A stretch of DNA of 64,000 bases from Ichthyophis bannanicus. Lineage: Eukaryota > Chordata > Amphibia > Gymnophiona > Ichthyophiidae. The stretch spans positions 232,750,109-232,814,108 of the forward strand of contig CM066033.1 in NCBI GenBank assembly GCA_033557465.1, written 5' to 3'. Position numbers and translations under genes: made by a program. This document shows positions 11,898-22,941 of this stretch, piece after piece; within the stretch, counting starts at the first letter, position 1, and each line of letters begins with the position of its first letter. Under the pieces are notes generated by a model. That model worked only from the letters and a program-made list of their open reading frames with translations. It was not told the origin of the DNA and ran no database searches.

Positions 11898-11951
11898 TAG
11901 CCTACTGGTTAATACAATGCCATTCTTGGCAGTGTTCATGTGTTCAGTTCC
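11898..11951 (+). other. tRNA-like module T2, copy 2
   Basis: TAGCCTACTGG (A-box-like, 11898-11908) lies about 43 bases before GTGTTCAGTTCC (B-box-like, 11940-11951). Confidence 0.5.
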
Positions 11952-12654
11952 TCATTGTTCCCTCTTCTCATGCCTGTCCTACTCAAATAGTGTGCATGCC
12001 TGTAAAGGTCATACTTTTGCAGATCTGTGCTTCCAGCCCATAATACCCTCGCCACAATTGCCAACATTCCCTTGGTCAGTCTATCTGTGTCTGTCAGCTG
12101 TGTAGAGTCCGGTCTGCCTGTGCAGGCTGCCACCCCATGTCCTGCACTGCAACCCTTTCCTGCATTGCGCCTCTTCATGCTTGCCTCGCCTGTGTCTGAT
12201 CTGCATGGCACCACCACTCTTCTGTCCACCCATCATTGTAACTATCCTGCCACCTCCGCCTCCACTGAGAGACATGTATTCCCAATGTCTGCCACCAACT
12301 GTTTTTCTGGTACTTTACACTGCCAACACCCTGTGCTGCGGTACAGCTGCCCCACCATGTTTGTTATCAGTACTGGCAGGCACATGGGATGCCCGCAGAT
12401 ATGGCAGGTCCAGCGGCTCCCACTTCCTCCTTCACTCACCTGTTCATTGCCTTTCCTGAGTGCTCTATCTAGTGTTAGGGCTACATCTGTCTCTGTTCCG
12501 CACAGGTCATTCATGTCATCCTGAGGCACCTTGCAGTCCCTAGGGCACACTAACCTACGACACCATAACCTTGTTAGGCCACCTTAACCTATGGTTCCAT
12601 AGCCCAGGGTCTTGACCAAGGGTGCCTAATATGGCGCTTAGCCTAGGAGGCCCT

Positions 12655-12790
12655 ATAGGGCGCCTTATGAGGCACCTTACAGGGCACCCTACTGGGCACC
12701 TTACAAGGCACCTTGCAAGGCGCCTTACAAGGTGCCTTCCAAGGCGCCTTGTAACGCTCGTTAGTCTAAGGTGCCTTGTAACGCGCGTTA
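12655..12790. repeat. 12-bp palindromic repeat array in copy 2
   Basis: About eight consecutive 12-bp units with core AAGGCGCCTTAC and variants run through this stretch; each core is a near-palindrome. Related but less regular arrays lie at 31300-31700 and 52030-52130 (copy 4), and GGCGCC/GGCACC-rich tracts at 2640-2810 (copy 1) and 57190-57300 (copy 5). Confidence 0.8.
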
Positions 12791-12905
12791 CCTGCTACAG
12801 ATTGCTGTAATGATGCAACGCCCATGCCTTTATATGGGCATCTGTACCTTTACCGCGGAACCTAACGTGAATGACATTACTGCAGTTTAGTAAACATACC
12901 CCTAT

Positions 12906-13600
12906 ATCCTCCTCTATACTTCTAATACACTTCTCCCTTTTTTCTCTAGATGTATTTCACCCCTAACATTTGACTTCTCTACCTTCCTGTCCATAATAGA
13001 CTGTTTCCTTCGAGAATCTTTCAATCGTATACAAGGAGAAATGGGACCATTCCTATAGTCATTCTTGTCATGCTTAAATTTATCAAACTTCATTTTTTAA
13101 GTGTCTTTTTAAACTCATCTAGAGTTTTATTTACATCAGCCATCATCACATCATATTTCTTATACTCAATTTTTTAATTCATGTTCTTTCATTTCTATTT
13201 CACCTCTTAATTTTCCCGCTTCCTTTTTGGAACCATCAATCAAGAGGATCATCAGATCCAAGGAAAATTTATTTAAAATCTCATTCTAATCATTTACAAA
13301 GTCTTTATCTTCTATGAATATTTTGGGCAACTTCATAATACGCAAACCACAAGGGATGTGCTTAGCCCAACAGTAATGTTGAAGTTCTCCATAATGCAAT
13401 TATGCAAACTGTCCATTGTCTTATCCAAATCAAAATTCTCCTGATCAAAATTGGAAGGTTCTTTAAAACTTAACACATCACTCCAAGGTTCAAATGCCAT
13501 AATGTATCCTCACAATTGATAAGTACGTGCAAAAACAGAGGAAAAGATCCACCATAGGGATCAATGCAAAAATCAGTAGTAATCATGAGAAAAATATAAA
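12906..13600 (-). pseudogene. Penelope-type upstream ORF fragment
   Basis: Minus frames encode IPCGLRIMKLPKIF, then NEILNKFSLDLMILLIDGSK and KLRGEIEMKEHELKN, with stops between. The GLRI...P...W/N..L...S..LM.LLI pattern matches the upstream ORF that I recall from amphibian Penelope-like elements. The assignment comes from memory of that pattern and could be another retroelement ORF1. Harbinger copy 2 interrupts it at 12903; the rest would continue at 8901. Confidence 0.4.
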
Positions 13601-13837
13601 CAGATAAATGGGACTAAGCAATCACAGCTGATTTATTGCAAATATATACATATATGTGAAGATAAATAATCATATAAACACCATAAAACCAAACATAAGA
13701 TCATAAATACATAAAAAGCCCATAGATAGGATCATAAAGCATAGAAGCCGAACAAGTATGGTTAAAATAATCCTTCCCAAAAGTGAAGCACAATCTATGA
13801 AGAAGACATAGGCAAAACAAAAATTGAGAACATAGAA

Positions 13838-13887
13838 ACATGACAGCAGAAAAAGACCACATGGTCTATCTAGTCTGCCTTCCATAT
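13838..13887 (-). repeat. CR1 3'-end sliver, inverted
   Basis: About 50 bases match the last part of the CR1 3' UTR in reverse (AGAAAAAGACCACATGG, GAACATAGAAACATG). It abuts the 5' end of the full CR1 directly, with no spacer. Confidence 0.7.
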
Positions 13888-14430
13888 CCTACAGGAGCTC
13901 TCCAGGAGCTCTCCAGATCAACCCACAGTAAGGATTTAAGGGTTTGTTTTATTATATTAAATTGTTAGCTCTCTGACTGGGAGCTCTTAAAAGGGTTTTT
14001 TGTACATTTTTAAAGCAAGGTTACTTTCTTTTTGGTGCTTTAGTAAGACTTTCCTTGAGCACAGTAGGTGGTTGAACTCCAGTAACCTCCTCAGCTTTGG
14101 GGACTGCTAACACCTAATCATGAGTTAGTGGGCCTGATTACCTGAGAGCAGCTGAGGGCCTGCATAAAAGGCTCCAGTGCCCTGCCCTGTTCAGGCTTTC
14201 CTACAGGAGCTCTCCAGATCAACCAACAGTAAGGATTTAAGGGTTTGTTTTATTATATTAAATTGTTAGCTCTCTGACTGGGAGTTCTTAAAAGGGTTTT
14301 TTGTACATTTTTAAAGCAAGGTTACTTTCTTTTTGGTGCTTTAGTGGGACTTTCTTTGAGCACAGTAGGTGGTTGAACTCCAGTAACCTCCTCAGCTTTG
14401 GGAACTGCTAACACCTAATCAGGTGTTAGT
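13888..14430 (+). promoter_or_regulatory. CR1 5' UTR tandem monomers with TATA-like box
   Basis: A unit beginning CCTACAGGAGCTCTCC occurs at 13888 and again at 14200; shared internal landmarks are 301 bp apart. The end of the first monomer has GCATAAAAGGC (14162-14172) about 30 bases before the start of the second, which is TATA-box spacing for a start at the monomer boundary. The first monomer has an extra 11-bp duplication. Promoter function is inferred from position. Confidence 0.6.
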
Positions 14431-14654
14431 TCCCTCCCTACCCACCACGACTCCCACCCACCCCTAGCGAGTAGTCTTGCTTTATAGGGCACCTCCCCAT
14501 TTGACAAAGCACAGAGAATTGGACCAGCACATTTTGAATATAATTAAGGAGATTTAACTGCTTTTTCTCTGAAAGGACAGCTGGGAAACCGACTGGTACT
14601 TGGTAGATCTCTCTCTTTTGCTTTAACAGATACCTAAGCTCCACGAACAGAACA

Positions 14655-15599
14655 ATGGCTGGGAAAAATCATATCGCTAAAGCTGTTGCCCCCGTTACAG
14701 CTTCTGCCTCTGTCCAGACAGAGGTCCTAATGCCAGTTGAAGGACCAGTTCCATGTGAAGGGTGCCTGCATGCTGAAGCTCTGAGGAAACAAGTAGAGGA
14801 ACTCAGAGAGGAGGTGGCGAGGCTGAGGAGCATCCAAGACAGTGAGAAGTACATTGATGAGATGCTTCTTACAGCAACCAAGCTCTCCAGCAGAGGAGAA
14901 GATGGGTGCCAACAGAATGTCGATGGTTGGACACAAGTCACCAGGGCCTGCAAAATCACCAATCCAACTTCTCCAGCCCTTGAATTGAAGAACCATTATA
15001 CAGCCCTGGAAGTGGAGGAGGTGAAAGCATCCCTGGAAAGGGAAGAACCAGAGCTCAAGTACCCCAAAGTTGCAGAATCAGTGACCACAAGGAAACGAAG
15101 GGTAGTGGTGGTTGGAGACTCTCTTCTGAGGGGTACTGAGGCGTCCATCTGCTGACCAGACTTGATGTCTAGAGAGGTATGCTGTCTGCCTGGTGCCAAA
15201 ATCCAAGATGTTACAGAGAGTTTGCCGAGACTCATCAAGCCCACTGACTATTACCCAATGTTGCTAATCCATGTTGGAACAAATGATACTGCCAGGTATA
15301 CCTCGGAAAGTATCAAAAGTGACTTCATGGCTCTGGGACAGAGGGTGAAGCAGTTAGGTGCACAGGTGGTGTTCTCTTCAATCCTCCCTGTTGAGGGTAA
15401 AGGCCAAGGCAGAGAGGCTCGCATCCTGGAAATGAATGCATCGCTGCGTGGATGGTGTCATCGAGAGTGTTTTGGTTTCCTAGACCATGGGATGCTGTTC
15501 CAAGGGTTGCAGAGCAGAGATGGCATCCATCTGTCCAAGAAAGGTCAACGCGTCTTCAGTAGTAGACTGGCTAATCTACTGAAGAGGGCTTTAAACTAG
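14655..15599 (+). pseudogene. CR1 ORF1 protein with SGNH esterase domain
   Basis: This is the nucleic-acid-associated first protein of CR1, 315 codons. Residues about 30-65 hold a CEGC pair and a coiled coil (ALRKQVEELREEVARL). An SGNH/GDSL esterase fold fills the second half: VVVGDSLLRG with the catalytic Ser near residue 157, LLIHVGTNDT, and DGIHLSKKG with the catalytic Asp and His. A single TGA at 15153-15155 breaks it just after the GDSL block; the position is usually Arg in this family, so CGA to TGA decay by CpG mutation is likely. ORF2 follows after about 10 bases. Start chosen at the ATG preceded by GAACAGAACA. Confidence 0.85.
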
Positions 15600-15610
15600 A
15601 TTCGTTGGGA

Positions 15611-16740
15611 ATGAGTGAAGAAAGCCCGCAGGTAAGTGAAAGCCCCCAGGTAGGTGATACATTAAATAACTTTATGGAAATGGGTAACAGGGGTAACATA
15701 TGGAAAGCAGTGTGTATAAATGCCCGTAGCATGGGAAATAAGATCCCAGATGTTGAAGCTTTGGTGGGAGTGGCTGACTTGGATTTAGTGGCAGTTACAG
15801 AAACATGGCTCACAGAAAACCATGATTGGGATGTAACTATACCTGGCTATACTTTATTCAGAAAGGACAGGGTAGGAAGAAGGGGAGGAGGAGTAGCACT
15901 ATATGTAAAAACTACTATTAAAGCTTTGGAATTACAGAACTTAAAAGGGAGAGAGGAGGCATTGTGGGTTAAACTAGAAAGAGGGAAAGAGAAATCTATT
16001 TGCATTGGTGTGATATACAGACCTCCCTCACAAGAGGAAGAGGTGGACAGAGAGTTAATTGAAGACATGCGCAGCATTGCTAGGAAAGGGGAAGTGCTAC
16101 TGATAGGAGATTTCAATATGCCAGATGTTGATTGGCACATTCCTGCTGCAGTTTCATCTAGAAGTAAGGAGATCCTGGATTCTCTACAGGGAGAACTATT
16201 CAGGCAATTGGTAACAGACCCCACACGTGAAGGGGCCATACTGGACTTAGTGCTTACCAATGGTGAAAGTGTTTCTGATGTTGTAGTGGGAGATCATTTT
16301 GCATCCAGTGATCACCAGATGGTGTGGTTCAGTATTAGGACTAGGGCTGTTAGAATCCATTCAAAGGCGAGGATCTTAGACTTTAGGAAGACTAACTTTG
16401 CGAAGCTGGGCCAATATCTCAGGGAGTCGTTAGTTGGATGGGAACAGCTGAGGGATGTAGAAAAACAGTGGGAAAAACTGAAAGGGAATATTTTAAGGGC
16501 AACCAACCTTTCTGTTAAAATGGTAAATAAAGGCAAAAGGAAAAGGAGACCGCTATGGTTTTCGAAAGAAGTAGCTGAAAAAGTGAAGAAAAAAAGGGAG
16601 GCCTTCATGAAATACAAGAGATCACAGAGGGAGGAAGACAGGCATCTGTATTTGGAAAAACTTAGAGAAGCTAGCAAAATAGTCAAGAAGGCAAAGATTC
16701 AAAAGGAGGAGGAAATAGCCAATGCAGATATATTAGTGAG
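15611..16740 (+). pseudogene. CR1 ORF2, endonuclease part
   Basis: The first segment of the CR1 replicase encodes the APE-type endonuclease that nicks target DNA for target-primed reverse transcription. Visible catalytic blocks are NARSMGNK, VTETWL (catalytic Glu), YRPPS, LIGDFNMPDVDW (Asp and Asn) and SSDHQMVWF (Asp and His). They are all intact and in normal order within residues 30-240. A Lys/Arg-rich linker follows. The frame is lost near 16740; the same protein continues in the next frame (KSGIVRLKGAGEDY). The first ATG in frame is 15611. Confidence 0.9.
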
Positions 16741-17740
16741 AAGAGGAAGGGCAAGAGTGGTATTGTCAGACTCAAGGGTGCAGGGGAGGATTATGTAGAA
16801 GCTGATAAGGATAAAGCGGAATTGCTTAACAAATATTTTTGTTCTGTGTTCACAGATGAAGAACCAAGAGCAGGACCTCAGAAAACACCCATAAATAGGA
16901 ACAGAAGCAAAGGACATCTTGAACAATTTTCAAAAGACAAAGCAATGGGACCGGATGGGATACACCTGAGAATACTGAGGGAACTTGGGGACGTTCTAGC
17001 AGTTTCACTGACTGACCTTTTCAATGCCTCGTTGGAGTCGGGAGTGGTGCCAAAGGACTGGAGAGAGGCTCATGTGGTGCCTTTACACAAAAGCGGAAGT
17101 AAGGATGTGGTTGAAAACTACAGGCCGGTTAGTTTAACTTCGGTGGTGAGTAAATTATTGGAAACGCTGCTGAAAGAGAAAATAGTGAGGTTTCTGGAGT
17201 CCAGCGGATTACAGGATCCAAGGCAGCATGGATTCACCAGAGGCAGGTCTTGTCAGACAAATCTGATTGATTTCTTTGACTGGGTGACCAAGGAGTTGCA
17301 CCGAGGGAGAGCCCTAGATGTGGTGTACTTAGATTTCAGTAAAGCCTTTGACACTGTTCCTTTCAGGCGACTTATAAACAAACTGAGCACCCTAGGGATG
17401 GACCCTAATGTTACTGCTTGGGTTAGAAATTGGTTGGGTGGGAGGCGACAAAGAGTACAAGTAAATGGAGCTCACTCTGAGGAGAAGGATGTTATCAGTG
17501 GTGTGCCCCAGGGATCTGTCCTTGGTCCGATTCTTTTTAACATCTTTGTTAGTGATATAGCGGAAGGGCTTTCAGGTAAGGTTTGCCTCTTTGCGGATGA
17601 TACCAAAATCTGCAATAGAGTAGACACCCAGGAAGGGGTCGATAACATGAGGAGGGATCTAGCTAAGCTTGAAGAATGGTCTAGAATTTGGCAGCTGGGA
17701 TTTAATGTTAAAAAATGTAAGGTCATGCATTTGGGCTGCA
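16741..17740 (+). pseudogene. CR1 ORF2, reverse transcriptase part
   Basis: This segment continues ORF2 after one frameshift. It shows the CR1 reverse transcriptase in order: KAMGPDGIHLRIL, NYRPVSLTSVVSKLLE, YLDFSKAFDTVP (first catalytic Asp), [20 protein letters not shown], and LFADDTK with the FADD catalytic pair at about 17593-17604. KKCKVMHLG follows. All catalytic residues are present. The frame ends in a stop at 17763, with the true continuation in frame 2 from about 17740. Confidence 0.92.
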
Positions 17741-18450
17741 GGCAATCCAAGGGAGCAATATAGTATAGGGGGTGAAGTAATTTTGTCCACTAAAGAGGAG
17801 CGAGACCTAGGCATGGTTGTGTCTGATGATCTTAAAATAGCTAAACAGGTAGAAAAGGCGACGGCAAAAGTTAGAAGCATGCTTGGGTGCATACGGAGTG
17901 GAATGGCTAGCAGAAAAAAGGAGGTGATAATGCCTCTATATAAGTCTTTGGTGCGACCTCATTTGGAGTATAGTGTGCAATTCTGGAGACCGCACCTTCA
18001 AAAGGATGTGAACAGGATGGAGTCGGTGCAGAGGGTGGCTACTAAAATGATTAGTGGTCTTCATTATAAAGCATATGAGGACAGACTGAAGGATCTTAAT
18101 ATGTACACCTTAGAGGAAAGGCGGGATAGAGATGATATGATTGAGATGTTTAAAGACCTCCATGGCATAAATGTTCAGGGAGAGAGCCTCTTTCAATTGA
18201 AAGCAAGTTCTGCTATGAGGGGACATGGGATGAGGGTGAAGGGAGATAGATTCGGGAGTCATATGCGGAAATATTTCTTTACGGAAAGAGTAGTAGATCC
18301 ATGGAATAGTCTCCCAGTGGAGGTGGTAGAGATGAGGACAGTAACTGAATTCAAAAAAGCATGGGACAAACACAGAGGATCTCTAAAGGTACAAAGGGGA
18401 CTGTTGCAGTTGTTATGGAAGGACCGACTAGATAGGCCATGTGGTCTTTT
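17741..18450 (+). pseudogene. CR1 ORF2, C-terminal part
   Basis: After a second frameshift the frame encodes EERDLGMVVSDDLK, VRPHLEYSVQFWRPHL, MRKYFFTERVVDPWNSLP and EFKKAWDKHR, the conserved C-terminal region of CR1 replicases. It ends in DRPCGLFLSSYFYVSMF, where coding sequence runs into the TTTCTATG tail. Apart from the shifts, this copy is well preserved. Confidence 0.9.
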
Positions 18451-18480
18451 TCTGTCGTCATATTTCTATGTTTCTATGTT

Positions 18481-19715
18481 TCAACTACAACAGTCCCCTT
18501 TTTACCTTTAGAAATCCTCTGTGTTTGCCCCATGCTTTTTTGAATTCAGATACTGTCCTCAAATCTACCACCTCCACTGGGAGACTATTCCATGGATCCA
18601 TAATTATTTCCATAAAGAAATATTTCCACATATTACTCCTGAGTCTATTCCCTTTCACCATCATCCTATGTCCCCCCATAGCATAGCTTGAAAGAGACTC
18701 TCCTCCTGTGCATTTATAGCACAGAAATATTTAAATATCTCTACCATATATCCTCTATCCCACCTTTCCTCTAAAGTATACATATCAAGATCTTTAAGTT
18801 TGTCCTCATGCTTTATAATGAAGACCACCAACTATTTTAGTAGCTACAATCTGCACGGACTCCAACCTGTTTATATCCTTTTGAAGGTGCGGTATCCAGA
18901 ATTGCACTCTATACTCCAAATGAGGTTGCACCAGAGACTTATACAGAGGCACTATCACCTCCTTTCTTCCACAATATCACTAACAAAGATGTTAAAAAGA
19001 ATCAGACAAGTACAGATCCCTGCAGTACACCACTGGTAACCTCCTTCTTCGCAGAGTGAGCTCCATTTACCTGTAGCCTTTGCTGCCTTGCACTCAACCA
19101 ATTTCTAACCCAATCAGTAACTTTAAGGTCCATCCATAGGGTGTTCAGTTTGTTTATAAGTCACCAATATGTAACAGTGTCAAAGGCTTTACTGAAATCT
19201 AAGTACACCTCATCTAGGGCTCTCCCTTGGTACATCTCCCTGGTCACCCAGTCAAAGAAATCAATCAGATTTGTCTGACAAGACCTGCCTCTGGTAAGCC
19301 CATGCTGCCACGGATCCTGCAATCCACTGGACTCCAGAAGCCTCACTATTCTCTCTTTTAGCAGTGTTTCCAATAATTTACTCACCACAGAGGTTAGACT
19401 AACCGGTCTGTAGTTTTCAACCTCATCCTTACTTCCGCTTTTCTGCAAAGGGACCATATGTACCTTTCTCCAGTTCTCTGGGACCACTCCCTATTCCAAA
19501 GAAGCTTTGACAAAGTCAGTCAGTGGAGCTGCTAAAACGTCCTAGGTTCCTCCAGTATTCTCAGATGTATCCCCTCTGGTCCCATCACTTTATCTACTTT
19601 TAGTTTAACTAGTTCCTCACAAACACAGTCTTCTGAAAATTGTTCAAGTCCCCGTCACTTCTGTTCCTGTTTGTGAGTGTTTTCTGAGGTCCTGCTCCTG
19701 ATCCTTCATCTGCCA
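18481..19715 (-). pseudogene. Second CR1 copy, inverted, 5'-truncated
   Basis: The minus strand encodes the RT start (NYRPVSLTSVVSKLLETL, DFFDWVTREM, YLDFSKAFDTV at about 19490-19160) and, farther left, MWKYFFMEIIMDPWNSLP and EFKKAWGKHR (18679-18485). Much of the RT core between them is deleted or frame-shifted. It lacks the last 70 or so bases of the 3' UTR and abuts the tail of the plus-strand CR1, giving a tail-to-tail pair. Confidence 0.85.
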
Positions 19716-20009
19716 AGTAAACCTGAATGACAGCCATGCTGAAATGAGGTGATCACAACTCAAAACTTACAAAACAGACCAAAAAAATCCTAGAAATTAA
19801 ATCTTTTTTTTAAGGGCCCTTTTACCCCATTGGGGGCTGACAGGCATTGACTGGTATGCCCCTCTGCTGTTTGTATAAGGGACACAGTATGTGTCATGTT
19901 TATTCTATTTTGTTTCCTCCTGTGATGGTGCAGGCGGGGGAGGTGTGATTACGCATTTGGCGCAGTAAAATGGATCAACTGAGTTGAGGTGCATGGGTGT
20001 GTCTCTGAC
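19716..20009. other. Spacer, no gene seen
   Basis: No recognisable coding or repeat sequence was found. The right part may belong to the YR element that follows. Confidence 0.4.
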
Positions 20010-20304
20010 GGGTGCACAGGCTCTCATCTTGTCTGGTTCTTTGCGCTCGGGCATTTTTCAGCATGAGGCCACCTGACAGTCTTTTTTGTCTGTGCCACAA
20101 GGGAGAGGATTCCTTAACTAGGTATAAGTTTACTGCTGTACTCAAACGCAGCTTAGCATCTCCAGGTTTTCCCTCAGAGCAGTTTGGTGCATATTCATTA
20201 TGGATTAGTGCAGCGACTTTTGCAGCCTTACAGAGTCTATTTATGCAGGTTATTTAGTGTGTGGGTCACTGGCATTCAAATGCTTACAAACTTTATGTCC
20301 ATTA
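20010..20304 (+). pseudogene. Tyrosine recombinase, Ngaro/DIRS type, C-terminal remnant
   Basis: The frame reads FSMRPPDSLFCLCHKGED, LTRYKFTAVLKRSLA, GAYSLWISAATFAAL, stop, then VGHWHSNAYKLYVH. This is the end of the catalytic domain of retrotransposon tyrosine recombinases, where the family has HSFRIGAAT and a GRW...Y block. The His and Arg of HSFR are replaced by Tyr and Trp, and a TAG (20255-20257) splits the last two blocks, so it is dead. The tyrosine region near 20285-20302 is preserved. An SGNH hydrolase remnant follows directly. Confidence 0.7.
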
Positions 20305-20384
20305 ATTGGGGAGCTTTGTTGGGCCTCCTCACATTTTCTTTTTTGTTTTTGCAATTTGTGCCGCCAACTTGGAGAGGCGAGTAT

Positions 20385-20900
20385 ACCTAGTATGGATGTA
20401 TGGGTACTCCTTTTGTCTTTTGGGCTTGGAAAAGAGCAGCGGAGTCCAGATGAAGATTGAATTTGGGCCTGGCCACAAGCAGGGACCTACTACAATGGAT
20501 GGGCCTGTAGAGCATGCGTTGGTCTCAGATCCTTCCAGTGTTGTTGAAAGCTTGCCAGTATAAACAACCACAATGTATTTTTATTCACTTAGGCCAGAAT
20601 GATCTTTGTGAGACTAAGAAAGTTGACCATATCTAACAAAAGCAGCAACATTGATTTGGTCACAGATCATTCCACGGAGACTATAGTGGGCTGCTATCAA
20701 GCCGAGGGCTGTGGAATACTTACATAAATGGGTGAATGCTGAGGTATCCAAATTTGCTATGCTCATAAAAGGCCTGGTGCTGGATCATGAATTGATTTCT
20801 ATTGCCTGTCCAGGCTTATACTGTTTGGATGCTGTATTTTTGTCGGATATAGGTCAGGATATTTTTCTTAGCAGTATCTAGGATGAAAGAGGGGCATGCC
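20385..20900 (+). pseudogene. SGNH hydrolase remnant of the YR retroelement
   Basis: Broken frames encode VWMYGYSFC (the block that holds the nucleophile Ser), IHLGQNDLC near 20584-20612 (usually HLGGNDL), IIPRRLxW near 20670, and LYCLDAVFLSDIGQDIFL near 20817-20870 (usually DGVHLSD). The catalytic His of the last block is replaced by Phe. Vertebrate Ngaro-type elements are known to carry such a hydrolase after the recombinase, which fits the order here. Confidence 0.65.
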
Positions 20901-21746
20901 AAGGCATTTATGGCCGCAGTTTGGGATGGCATACAAATTGCAGTCACTGCCTGTGACAGAAAGGAGGATTAGAAACCTCCCCTACAGTTAATTCATCCCC
21001 GAAGAGTGTGTGGAGAGAGATAGGGGAGGAGTGGGCTGTAGCCTCTCGTAACATGGGCCTCACCACCATATGTGGAAAAGGTCCTAGAGGAAAGATCCTG
21101 CATGCAACAAGTACGCATCAGCCTGGCACTACCGCAGGCTGGGGGTGAGGGGGGTGGGGGGATGATACTTGATTGATTTGAGTACAAATAGGGCTAGGAT
21201 GTTGCCGTCTAGCCTGAATGTTGGTAATTTTGATTAAAGTATAGTTGATATGTTTTACAAGTTATAGATTGTGTTTTGATGAATAAAACTATAACCATGT
21301 GTTTCTTCCAGAACACCTTTTTCCTGTGATGGTTTGTTACACTATTTAGGTTGTGATTGAATGGATGTTAGTGGTGCGAATGCTGATATTATTAGTTTGA
21401 ATTGGCTCTCAAAATCTTTTTTTTTTTCATTTTCATTTATATTAAAACATTCATAGTTTGTGCTTTCAATGAGGGCTCAGTATGTTTTAACTTTACCACC
21501 TTGAAGAGACATACGTACATCATAACCGTACTATTTTTATATTATCGATGAATACTGCTCATTCACACTTAACTGACTGATCTAAGTCCATTATTTGTGC
21601 TTTTCATGTACCATTATGTTTTTGCTGCTAAAACCTTCGTTTTGCCTTCAGTGCAACTCCTCTCACCCGACCTGCTTGTAGGTTTCACAACTCTGCCTCA
21701 AGGGTGTGGCGTTTTCCCCGAAAATAATTGCTTGTGGCTCTCAAAT
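20901..21746. other. No gene seen; probable tail of YR element and spacer
   Basis: AT-rich toward the right with no recognisable motif. An 11-base T run lies near 21418. Confidence 0.4.
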
Positions 21747-22820
21747 CATGGTGTGTAAACTGACTGACCAAGAGGTCATTAAATATGCTCCGACATCTGG
21801 CATACTCAACTTCCAGGGATTGTGATGACACCAGCGGCTAGTTCAACTAACTTTATCCGTAATGGCAAATTTGTGGGTTCCATTCCACAGCGTCATTTAG
21901 ACTCAGGGGGTTTTCTGTTCTTAGATGAAAATATTGTTCCCTATATGGTATGGGGTGCATAACAATACCATCAATATGCTGAAGGCCAATTAGAGAATAT
22001 TCAACACTACCAATTGTTGCAGGAGGATCTCACCCACCCCCCGGTTGATCCAAAAAGTGAAATTGCTAGTGGATCAGGCATTGAATGATGAATTTCCCAC
22101 TAAAGGGGAAGATACGTTTTTGAGAGCAGACAGTCCTAAGATTCCCACATTTTATTTGGTACCTAAGATACATAAATCTACATCAAAGCTACCAAGTAAA
22201 TCTACAGTGTTCTTAGCAGGGACAGGGTTAGAACCATTGTCAAAGTTTGTTGATTTCTTTTTGAAGCCAGTGGTTGCAATAGCCTGTTCTTACATTAAGG
22301 ATACTGGTGATTTTTTTAAGACATCTGAGAGATATAACAAATGTGACACATGAGATGTTGTTAGTCACAATGGATTTGGAAGCTCTATATATCAACATTC
22401 CTCAGATGGATGCCCTGAAGATGATTAGACAAGTACCGGAAGGCCGTTAATCCAGGACCAGAATACCTTCGGAGATGTTGAACAAGTAGCAGGAAAATTA
22501 TTTCTGCTTAAAAGATCACTTTTACTTACAGATCCATGGTATTGACATGGGTACTGCTAGGGCCCCTAACGTGGCAAACATAGAGATAGCTAATGTTGAA
22601 GTCTCAATGGTTCACCCATATACCAGTATGGTTGAGGTTTATTAATGATGGACATCAGTGGAGAACTGCTAGCCTGCACTTCCTGGCTAAATTCAGTTAA
22701 CCTGAAATTTTCTCATTCATGTCTGTCATCATGAGTGGATACAATTTCTAGATGTCCAAATTGTCAAACAAGGGAATCTACTGGAAACAACATTATATCA
22801 CATAGAGGTTGACAGAATAC
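21747..22820 (+). mobile_element. Penelope-like element, left part
   Basis: It begins with an inverted terminal arm (21747-21853) that matches the far right end (27140-27210 joined to 52252-52281). Inside is a decayed reverse transcriptase. Harbinger copy 3 interrupts the element at 22824. Confidence 0.75.
21854..22820 (+). pseudogene. Penelope-like reverse transcriptase
   Basis: The protein family copies RNA at nicked or telomeric DNA ends. The frame at 22045-22353 gives FYLVPKIHKS and EPLSKFVDFFLKPVV, the first RT blocks of Penelope proteins. Next frames give LVTMDLEALYINIP (catalytic Asp of motif A), then GIDMGTARAPNVANIEIA and RFINDGHQW. The last is the catalytic YxDD box with its first Asp changed to Asn. 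KGIYWKQHYIT ends the left part. At least three frameshifts and several stops show it is long dead. Confidence 0.75.
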
Positions 22821-22863
22821 TTTGGGGTATGTTTACTAAACCGCGGTAATTGTGAATAACGCA

Positions 22864-22941
22864 CGTAATGTACGATTAACGATCGTTCGCACGTCAGAAC
22901 GTGCGTTCTGACGTGCGAACAATCGTTAATCGTACATTACG
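22864..22941. repeat. Subterminal hairpin of copy 3
   Basis: Arms 22864-22900 and 22905-22941 pair over 37 bp with one mismatch and a 4-base loop. The arms are rich in ACGATCGTT and TAACG-type short palindromes. Confidence 0.9.

Larger units (their letters stand above)
8905..12902 (+). mobile_element. PIF/Harbinger-like element, copy 2 (non-autonomous)
   Basis: The left end GGGATATGTTTACTAAAC and right end (inverse of GGGGTATGTTTACTAAAC) share about 29 bp of terminal repeat. TAT flanks both sides (8902-8904 and 12903-12905). It is collinear with the outer parts of giant copy 4 but lacks its coding block. It contains T1 and T2 tRNA-like modules, a 12-bp repeat array and a minus CR1 fragment. 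Confidence 0.85.
13888..18480 (+). mobile_element. CR1-type LINE, nearly full length
   Basis: The element has a 5' UTR made of repeated monomers, ORF1 (14655-15599), ORF2 in three frame segments (15611-18511) and a 3' tail with TTTCTATG repeats at 18465-18480. Length is about 4.6 kb, the full size for the family. One stop in ORF1 and two frameshifts in ORF2 inactivate it. Confidence 0.9.
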
